Below are positions 6,929 through 12,317 of a stretch of DNA of 12,317 nt, in pieces (position 1 is the first letter of the stretch; each line of letters opens with the position of its first letter). Source of the DNA: Deltaproteobacteria bacterium (GTDB taxonomy: Bacteria > Desulfobacterota > Desulfobacteria > Desulfobacterales > JAUVGT01); NCBI GenBank assembly GCA_030593645.1, contig JAUVGT010000109.1:1-12317 (forward strand), in the 5' to 3' direction. A program made the position numbers and the translations under genes. The notes beneath the pieces are model-generated. The model did no database searches and was not told where the DNA came from. It saw nothing but the letters and a program-made list of their open reading frames with translations.

Positions 6929-8575
6929 TTAGTCTTTCTGCGTCTTCATCTCATGAACGGTCTTTTTTAAAAACCGTGTCTTTTCCGTAATCTGGGGATA
7001 GAGCGCCATTGAACTGACCAATTCATGACCATAGTCGACATAAGCTCTTCGGGCATAAATCAGATTCATATAATGAAGAGGATAGGCGACCATATCTTCA
7101 AGTATTTTTATCTGTGCATGTTTCCATAACTCAATCTGTTTGTTTGGATTAATCTCCTGCCGGGCTGCCTCAATCAGACCGTCTATCTTGTCGTAATGGG
7201 AAAAATTGGTATCCGGTTTGGCGCCTGTCACCACAATGGAGTCAGAATGGAAAAAACGCGTCAAGTAGACGTCGGCATTGGGCCGCCAGGCAACATATAG
7301 CGTCATTGGATTCACGTCCTGGCGAATCTTTTTATGCATGGTGGAGTGATCAACAACCTCAATCGTGAGATCGACATTGATCCGTTGAAGCTGATCGCGC
7401 ATGCATTCGTAGTTCTTAAGGTACTGCTCGAATTCAGAGGCCACAAGCTTCAGGGCAAAACCGTTAATATAGCCCGCTTCAGCCAGTAATTGTCTGGCTT
7501 TTCCTGGGTTAAATGCATAATCAAGGCCAAGAGTCTCCGCCTCCTCCTTTGTCAGACCGCCAGGTAAAAAATGGTCCGGAACAGGTGAATAAACATTTTT
7601 TACCATGGGTTTGCCAAAGTAGCTCAGGAATAGATCTCTTTCAAGTCCATAAGCAATGGCCTTTCGAACGCGCACGTCGGTAAGGGGCTGCACTTTAGTA
7701 TTGAAGTATATTGTCGCCACCTCGCCGACGCCATGGATATCAACAAGTATCCCTTTCTCCCGCTCCATCTTCCTGGCCCATGCCGTATCAACCTTGCCGA
7801 TGATGCAATCCGCTTTGGCGGATTTTAAGGCAAGCTCTCGATGACCGATATCGGGAATATACAGGATCTCAACAGCATCAAGAAAAGGTCGGCCGCGAAA
7901 ATACAGTTCGTTGGCGTTCATCCGGATCTTTTTGCCGGATGTGTACCCCCCGAACATAAACGGTCCTGTCCCGACCGGGTGGGTCTTAAAAAAATCATCC
8001 CCCATTGCTTCAACGGCTTTTTTACTCACGATAAATCCACCGGCATAATTGGCGACCTTGGGCAGAAAAAGGGTGGTTGAAAGAGGCTTCTCCCGGATAA
8101 TCCTGATGGTATACTTATCCGACTTCTCAAAGGTCATGCCGGTGTACTCACCCGCGTATGCGGACCGGTTAGGATCGGCTGATTTCTGTAATGAGTAGAC
8201 CACATCGTCTGCGGTAAGTTCATAAGCCGCGTTCTTAGGGCCGGGATGAAACATGACGCCTTTTCTGAGGCTGAAGGTCCAGATCTGCCTCCCGTCCATT
8301 ATCTCCGATCTGGGGAGGCTCTCGGCCAGGTCAGGCTCAATGGAGGAACTATCTCCGGGTTTATATCGAACCAATCCATTGAAAAGCATATCCACCGCTG
8401 AACGGTCATGGGTCGCAGCAGCAAAATGAGGATCCAATATACCTGGAGTGGCTGCGTCCATGGCCAGCCGGAGCACAGGCGAGGTATTCGGATCTTTTGC
8501 TTCCAGCAGGACCGGAAAGGTCAAAATCCAAAAGATGCAGAACAACAGATCGATTAAAAATAGGTTTCGTTTCAT
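6929..8575 (-). CDS. family-5 extracellular solute-binding protein (second paralogue)
   Basis: This 548-residue protein has an N-terminal signal peptide, MKRNLFLIDLLFCIFWILTF, followed by PVLLEAKD with likely cleavage after LLEA. There is no lipobox cysteine, so it should be a free periplasmic protein. The mature part is a full-length SBP_bac_5 (DppA/OppA-type) fold: FNGLVRYKPG (65-74), LRKGVMFHPG (103-112), ELTADDVVYS (119-128) and HPVGTGPF (199-206), then the central and C-terminal lobes. Family members bind peptides, nickel or oligosaccharides; the ligand here is unknown. By eye it is about two-thirds identical to the gene upstream, the result of tandem duplication. It lies 3 nt after that gene and 3 nt before the sensor kinase. 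No ABC permease or ATPase gene is near, which argues for sensing over uptake. Confidence 0.88.
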   Translation of the reverse strand: MKRNLFLIDLLFCIFWILTFPVLLEAKDPNTSPVLRLAMDAATPGILDPHFAAATHDRSAVDMLFNGLVRYKPGDSSSIEPDLAESLPRSEIMDGRQIWTFSLRKGVMFHPGPKNAAYELTADDVVYSLQKSADPNRSAYAGEYTGMTFEKSDKYTIRIIREKPLSTTLFLPKVANYAGGFIVSKKAVEAMGDDFFKTHPVGTGPFMFGGYTSGKKIRMNANELYFRGRPFLDAVEILYIPDIGHRELALKSAKADCIIGKVDTAWARKMEREKGILVDIHGVGEVATIYFNTKVQPLTDVRVRKAIAYGLERDLFLSYFGKPMVKNVYSPVPDHFLPGGLTKEEAETLGLDYAFNPGKARQLLAEAGYINGFALKLVASEFEQYLKNYECMRDQLQRINVDLTIEVVDHSTMHKKIRQDVNPMTLYVAWRPNADVYLTRFFHSDSIVVTGAKPDTNFSHYDKIDGLIEAARQEINPNKQIELWKHAQIKILEDMVAYPLHYMNLIYARRAYVDYGHELVSSMALYPQITEKTRFLKKTVHEMKTQKD

Positions 8576-8578
8576 TTT

Positions 8579-10261
8579 CTACTTCACAATCCGTGTCTTC
8601 TCAGTAATCTGGGGATAGAGCGCCATTGTGGCCGCTACCTCATGCCCGTACTCAATGTAATTCCGTCTTGGGTGGACCATATTGATATAATGCAGGGGAT
8701 AGGCTGCCATATCAGCCAGGATCTTGATTTGAGCCTGTTTCCATAGCTCGATCTGTCGACCCGGGTCCGTTTCCAGTCTTGCCGCTTCAATCAGGCCGTC
8801 TATTTTATCATAATGGGAAAAGTTGGTATCGGGTTTGACGCCCGTGACCACAATGGAGTCGGAATGGAAAAAGCGGGTTAAAAAGACATCGGCATTCGGG
8901 CGCCAGGCGCCGTAGATTACTATAGGGTTCACATCCTGTCGGATTTTCTTGTGCATCGTACTGTGATCGACAATCTTGATCTTGATGTCAATCCCTATCC
9001 GCCCGAGCTGCTCTCCCATGCTTTTATAAGTTTTACGGTAGGCTTCCATTTCAGAAGTTACCACCTCCATGGAAAATCCCTCCGGATAACCGGCCTCAGC
9101 CAATAACTTTCTTGCTTTCTCCAGGTCCAAAGTGTAATCCATGCCGAGTGCCTCGACCTCATCTTTGGTGAGACCTCCGGGCAAGAACTGTGGCAGCACA
9201 ATGGAGTACATATTCTCACCGACACCCTCACCGACGCTGGACAGAAACTCATCCCTGTCGAGCGCCCAGGCAATGGCCCTTCGGATCCGAAGATCATTCA
9301 GAGGCTTTTTCGTCATATTAAAGTAAATAATCAACGATTGACCGACACCGTGCACATCAACGATAAAACCTTTCTTTTTCCAGCTTTTCGTCCAGCCGGT
9401 CTCGATTGATCCCCTGATGACATCCAGCTCACCGGTCATTAAACCTTGCTCGCGCTCACTCAAATCCGGTATATACAAAACGTCAACCCCATCGAGCAGA
9501 GGTCGGCCCCGAAAATACTGTTCATGGGCCTCCAGTCGAATGTTCGTTTCTGAGATATAACCGCCAAATTCAAAAGGCCCTGTTCCGACCGGATGGGTTC
9601 TGAACAATTCATCCCCCATAACTTCGACAGCCTTCTTGCTGACGATAAATCCACCGGCGTAATTGGCAATTTTGGGCAGAAACAGGATGGAAGAAAGCGG
9701 CTTTTCCAAAATTATCCGGACGGTATACGTGTCCATCTTTTTAAAGGCCATTCCGCTGTACTCCCCGGCATAGGCGGAACGTTTGGGATCGGAAGCTTTC
9801 TGAAACGAATAGACCACGTCGTCAGCAGTGAGTTCATAAGGTTTTGTCATGGGACTGCGGTGGAACATGACCCCCTTGCGAAGTTTGACGGTCCACACCT
9901 GCTTGCCATTTATAATTTCCGATTCAGGAAACCTTTCGGCCAGGTCAGGTTCTATCAACGGGGCATTGCCCGGCTTATACCGAACAAGCCCGTTGAAAAT
10001 CATATCCGCGACCACACGGTCTTGAGTCATGGCAGCGAAATGAGGATCAAATGTACCCGGGCTTGCGGCTGCCAGACCCAAACGCAGCACATACAATGTG
10101 TCTTGCCTTTTCGATTTTACAGCCGGATTTGCTGTCTGATCCGGGTTTGCGTTTTTCTCCCTTACATCCCGCAATTTAACAGCTTCAGCCGGCCCCGGGG
10201 AGGGCAGCATTAACAAAATGCCAAACAGGATGCAGAAAAGATATGACGTTGCTTTCATCAT
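8579..10261 (-). CDS. family-5 extracellular solute-binding protein (first paralogue)
   Basis: I place the start at ATG 10261 (or the adjacent ATG 10258), giving about 560 residues. This puts the Sec signal MMKATSYLFCILFGILLMLP at the N-terminus, with cleavage near PAEA. The frame stays open to 10384, but those 41 extra residues are encoded by the mobile element at 10289-10439 and would bury the signal peptide. The ribosome site is poor (AAAAAG, no GGAG). After a charged linker (about 28-55), the SBP_bac_5 domain runs to the end, with FNGLVRYKPG, LRKGVMFH, ELTADDVVYS and HPVGTGPF. It is the first gene of the operon and a close paralogue of the following gene. The longer linker is the main visible difference. 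Its ligand is unknown. Confidence 0.85.
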   Translation of the reverse strand: MMKATSYLFCILFGILLMLPSPGPAEAVKLRDVREKNANPDQTANPAVKSKRQDTLYVLRLGLAAASPGTFDPHFAAMTQDRVVADMIFNGLVRYKPGNAPLIEPDLAERFPESEIINGKQVWTVKLRKGVMFHRSPMTKPYELTADDVVYSFQKASDPKRSAYAGEYSGMAFKKMDTYTVRIILEKPLSSILFLPKIANYAGGFIVSKKAVEVMGDELFRTHPVGTGPFEFGGYISETNIRLEAHEQYFRGRPLLDGVDVLYIPDLSEREQGLMTGELDVIRGSIETGWTKSWKKKGFIVDVHGVGQSLIIYFNMTKKPLNDLRIRRAIAWALDRDEFLSSVGEGVGENMYSIVLPQFLPGGLTKDEVEALGMDYTLDLEKARKLLAEAGYPEGFSMEVVTSEMEAYRKTYKSMGEQLGRIGIDIKIKIVDHSTMHKKIRQDVNPIVIYGAWRPNADVFLTRFFHSDSIVVTGVKPDTNFSHYDKIDGLIEAARLETDPGRQIELWKQAQIKILADMAAYPLHYINMVHPRRNYIEYGHEVAATMALYPQITEKTRIVK

Positions 10262-10288
10262 TGACAACTTTTTGTCTTGATAAAAATT

Positions 10289-10439
10289 GATGGTCTCGTA
10301 AAAAGTCCGAATTAGACGGTTTCGTAAAGAGTTCAAATTCAAGGCGTGCAATTTTTGTAATGATGAAGCGTACTTATCGTACATTGAATCATTGCAAAAT
10401 GCAGCACAACGCAGAAGTTGGACTTTTTACAAAACCGTC
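10289..10439. mobile_element. MITE-like non-coding element with TIRs and 7-bp target duplication
   Basis: The left end GATGGTCTCGTAAAAAGTCC and the right end, read on the other strand as GACGGTTTTGTAAAAAGTCC, are terminal inverted repeats. A second left copy begins GACGGTTTCGTAAAGAGTTC at 10315. From there to 10439 the sequence is nearly one long hairpin with arms of about 50 nt and a CGTACTTATCGTAC centre. AAAAATT occurs immediately outside both ends (10282-10288 and 10440-10446), a clean 7-bp target duplication. It encodes no transposase and would be mobilised in trans. It lies 28 bp upstream of the binding-protein start codon, inside the operon leader. Confidence 0.75.
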
Positions 10440-10559
10440 AAAAATTCACTTTTTAAAAACGGGCTAGGTTGAAGTCTCGGTTTATGTACGAGAATAGGAT
10501 AGATTACAATATGTGGTATCTCTTTTATAAAGTGCTCAGTCTCAATCAGATACCGGTAA

Positions 10560-10577
10560 CTAGTATAAAACTACTAG
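10560..10577. promoter_or_regulatory. candidate operator: 18-bp inverted repeat
   Basis: On the minus strand CTAGTA-GTTTTA-TACTAG has perfect 6-bp arms with a 6-bp spacer. It overlaps the proposed -10 box and start point of the binding-protein operon, a typical position for a repressor site. No regulator can be named. Confidence 0.35.
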
Positions 10578-10596
10578 ATGTCGCGTTTATTGTCAA
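10568..10596 (-). promoter_or_regulatory. candidate sigma-70 promoter of the binding-protein/kinase operon
   Basis: On the minus strand a perfect -35 box TTGACA (10596 to 10591) is followed after 17 bp by TAGTTT (10573 to 10568), a 4/6 match to TATAAT. A better-looking TATACT lies 23 bp away, which is too far. Transcription would start near 10561 and give a 300-nt leader through the mobile element. Confidence 0.45.
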
Positions 10597-10685
10597 CAGG
10601 CCATTTTGATTAAAATTGATCGATAAACATAACGTTCTGAAGCCCGGTATGTATGAAGCGATAGCGAAATACACAATGGATCTGT

Positions 10686-11561
10686 CTATTGGGTTCCAAT
10701 AAAAAAAGGACGAAATCGACTTTGATTCCAATTTAAGGCTCGGTCGATCTCGTCAAGAAGTCTGCCTTTATCCTCCGGTAAATTTCCTGACAGGTCCAGG
10801 TAATTGGTGTAGTGATCACTGGTCAGGATGGTTCGGCACTGAAGGTTCTCGATCATCAGTCTTGTTTCCTTCAAAATCTGAAAGGGTGAAAGGAGTTGAA
10901 ACCTGTCTTTTTTAAACTCATGAAGTAAAAGCGTATTGATTTTGGGCACCAGGGTTCGCAGCCGCACAAAATCCGGTTCAATGTCATTGATCACTTCGGC
11001 AGTCTTCAGCGCATGAATTTCCGACCTTCCAACACCTCCCAATCCAAGGATAACATATTCGCTAAGTTCCACACCCGCTTCTTTTACTATTTTACCTGCT
11101 TTGATCTGTTCTAAGGCGTTCGTTCCTTTTTTCACCGTTCTCAGGATGTTATCATCACCGCTTTCAAGTCCCACATGGATTCGACGCAGACCGGCATCCC
11201 GGAGAGTGATCAGATCGGCCAGCCCTTTTTCAGCAACATACTGTGAAGATCCATATACAGTGATTCTTTGAAGATCCGGGAACATCTCCATACTATAACG
11301 ACAGATAGCGGCGAGATCCCTGGTGGGCATGGTAACAGTATTCCCGGCCGGAAAAAAAAGAGACTTTGCCTTTCCACCATAGAGATTAAAAGCCTCATCA
11401 ATGTCCTCACAGATCTCTTTCACAGACCTTACCCTGAATTTCGGGCCTTTTTTATAGACCATACAGAAGGTGCACTTGTTGTGTGGGCACCCCACTGTGG
11501 CCTGAATTAAAAGGCTGTCCGCTTCACTCGGAGGCCGGTATATGGGTCCTTCATAACGCAA
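10686..11561 (-). CDS. radical SAM protein with a CX4CX2C cluster motif
   Basis: This 291-residue protein is read from a TTG start. GAGGG lies 7 nt upstream, and no ATG or GTG occurs between the preceding in-frame stop (11616-11618) and this point. Cys25, Cys30 and Cys33 in GCPHNKCTFC would bind the 4Fe-4S cluster. The spacing is CX4CX2C, not the usual CX3CX2C; I recall this 'GC.HN.CTFC' form from a subgroup of uncharacterised radical SAM proteins. FFPAGNTVTMP (69-79), IHVGLESGDD (128-137) and ILGLGGVGR (171-179) fit the beta strands of the SAM-binding partial TIM barrel. No B12-binding or auxiliary-cluster domain is seen. The reaction is unknown. It follows the 173-aa gene after 54 nt and is probably co-transcribed with it. 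Confidence 0.8.
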   Translation of the reverse strand: MRYEGPIYRPPSEADSLLIQATVGCPHNKCTFCMVYKKGPKFRVRSVKEICEDIDEAFNLYGGKAKSLFFPAGNTVTMPTRDLAAICRYSMEMFPDLQRITVYGSSQYVAEKGLADLITLRDAGLRRIHVGLESGDDNILRTVKKGTNALEQIKAGKIVKEAGVELSEYVILGLGGVGRSEIHALKTAEVINDIEPDFVRLRTLVPKINTLLLHEFKKDRFQLLSPFQILKETRLMIENLQCRTILTSDHYTNYLDLSGNLPEDKGRLLDEIDRALNWNQSRFRPFFIGTQ

Positions 11562-11615
11562 GGAACAACCCTCATATTCTTTAACGGTTATCCATTTATC
11601 TTTTTTCTTTGGATT

Positions 11616-12137
11616 TTAAAGCAAATCCATCAATCCCGAAAAAAACTCATTTCGTATCTTTTCGATTACCAGCGCTTCCTTGTAATCAAGCATTGCCTTA
11701 TCTTCACGTTTAAACCTGTCTGGTTCCACCTGTAACGCGTAAGAATTTACCTGCCTTTCCCAGAACCACTCTGCGCAGCAAAACTGAATATTTTCCGGAT
11801 TGATAGCTGTAATTCCTTTCAGGTCCTCAAACAACCCTCTTCCCAAAGCACTGTTCTCAATGCAGAAGGCCATGTAGGCAATCCTGTATTCCACTTTGGG
11901 AATGGTCTTTGTCACGGGTAGGAAATCGTGATTGTGCGGGTCCTTCTGACCGCTGTGAACGAAATACCCATAGCAGCTTTGAAGTGTGAAACAATAGGGC
12001 AATTTATTAAAACCGTTTACGATTTCGATTATGGATTCATCGATCATCCTGTTAGATAGACGGCTCAGACATTTCTGCCTTTGGGCTTCATACTCCGGAT
12101 TTTTCACCAACTCTTTTGCTTCTGTATAAGTTTCCAT
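11616..12137 (-). CDS. conserved-looking protein of unknown function, 173 aa
   Basis: This soluble protein has no signal peptide or membrane segment and is read from ATG at 12137, with GGGA about 9 nt upstream. The most distinctive segment is LPYCFTLQSCYGYFVHSG (46-63) followed by DPHNHDFLP (66-74). It is rich in Cys and His (Cys49, Cys55, His61, His68, His70) and could bind metal. A Cys-Cys pair occurs at 120-121. The 'F.L.SC.G' pattern faintly recalls the SCSG motif of TYW3-like tRNA-modifying proteins, but I would not assign that family. It lies directly upstream of a radical SAM gene on the same strand, so the two may act together. The C-terminus (DYKEALVIEKIRNEFFSGL) is helical. Confidence 0.65.
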   Translation of the reverse strand: METYTEAKELVKNPEYEAQRQKCLSRLSNRMIDESIIEIVNGFNKLPYCFTLQSCYGYFVHSGQKDPHNHDFLPVTKTIPKVEYRIAYMAFCIENSALGRGLFEDLKGITAINPENIQFCCAEWFWERQVNSYALQVEPDRFKREDKAMLDYKEALVIEKIRNEFFSGLMDLL

Positions 12138-12173
12138 CGATTCTATCCCAGTCCATACGATGATTGATTATGC

Positions 12174-12185
12174 TTACCCGGGTAA
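12174..12185. promoter_or_regulatory. 12-bp perfect palindrome upstream of the 173-aa gene
   Basis: TTACCCGGGTAA lies 36 bp before the start codon of the leftward gene, in a position suitable for an operator. No regulator is suggested, and no convincing promoter could be read beside it. Confidence 0.25.
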
Positions 12186-12239
12186 TCGCTCATAATGAAT
12201 GATACCGTACTTTATGAGAAATAGAATTCTAAAGCAATT

Positions 12240-12275
12240 AAAAAAGGTTGGGTAATATCTTACAAAACCTTTTTT
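12240..12275. terminator. bidirectional intrinsic terminator
   Basis: AAAAAAGGTT (12240-12249) and AACCTTTTTT (12266-12275) form a perfect 10-bp stem. The loop contains an inner GTAA/TTAC pair. T runs follow on both strands. It is upstream of the leftward 173-aa gene, so it probably ends a leftward transcript from beyond the window. Confidence 0.7.
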
Positions 12276-12289
12276 ATTTAATCATTTAT

Positions 12290-12317
12290 GATGGTCTCGT
12301 AAAAAGTCCGAATTAGA
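12290..12317 (+). mobile_element. left end of a second MITE copy, cut by the window edge
   Basis: The last 28 bases are identical to the first 28 bases of the element at 10289-10439, including the two bases that begin its second internal left repeat. The rest is outside the window. It lies 14 bp past the terminator hairpin. Confidence 0.7.

Larger units (their letters stand above)
10262..10685. other. leader and promoter region of the binding-protein/kinase operon
   Basis: This 424-bp region separates two leftward genes. Reading leftward it holds a candidate promoter (10568-10596), an inverted repeat overlapping it (10560-10577), an approximately 300-nt leader with a GGTATC/GATACC pair (10515-10520 and 10549-10554), and the complete mobile element (10289-10439). 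I see no terminator for the radical SAM gene and no small ORF with a ribosome site. Confidence 0.5.

Noticed and set aside
9593..10213. 206-aa plus-strand frame antisense to the first binding protein
   Set aside because: It is a shadow of a clear SBP_bac_5 gene, with no ribosome site and low-complexity mirrored composition.
10686..10705. ATTGG/CCAAT hairpin at the end of the radical SAM gene as a terminator
   Set aside because: Five base pairs only, and the A/T run is on the wrong side for leftward transcription.
1..12317. CRISPR array, tRNA or rRNA
   Set aside because: No regularly spaced repeats were seen, and no cloverleaf or rRNA-like conserved sequence was recognised on either strand.

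Overview
The window looks like a stretch of a Gram-negative, probably Desulfobacterota (Desulfobacterales-like) chromosome or metagenome contig. This is inferred from moderate GC, several Sec signal peptides, a large hybrid sensor kinase, family-5 solute-binding proteins, and a short-repeat family with the core CGTAAAAAGTC. No rRNA, tRNA or housekeeping marker is present to fix the taxon.

Left edge (1-1100): an accessory patch. It holds the C-terminus of a Y1/REP-type transposase (1-189) and two leftward cassette-like genes. One encodes a SpoIIAA/STAS-like protein (271-675), the other a small secreted protein (737-1006). A convincing integron attC site (689-761) separates them, and a degenerate second one may lie at 223-276. 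No integron integrase is in view, so this resembles a short cassette cluster without integrase. A lone repeat end lies at 1071-1096.

Centre-left (1260-3950): a rightward two-gene operon. It encodes a secreted YiiX/C92-type permuted papain-like protein (TTG start) and, 4 nt later, an MJ1255-like glycosyltransferase.

3948-4288 is a gap between convergent genes. It contains a perfect TGTGA-N6-TCACA palindrome with a third arm, and a strong 21/22-nt inverted repeat.

Centre-right (4289-10261): a leftward three-gene operon with 3-nt spacings. It encodes two closely related family-5 periplasmic binding proteins and then a hybrid histidine kinase (TM-Cache-TM-HAMP-PAS-PAS-HisKA-HATPase-REC). No ABC permease, ATPase or output response regulator accompanies them. 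The best reading is a ligand-sensing module in which the binding proteins present a ligand to the kinase. The operon's 5' leader (10262-10560) carries a complete MITE-like element (10289-10439) with terminal inverted repeats and a flush 7-bp target duplication. The probable promoter and an overlapping 18-bp inverted repeat lie further upstream.

Right (10686-12317): a leftward pair encoding an unidentified 173-aa protein and a radical SAM protein with a CX4CX2C cluster motif and a TTG start. Beyond them lie a 12-bp palindrome, a good bidirectional terminator (12240-12275), and the first 28 bases of a second MITE copy running off the window.
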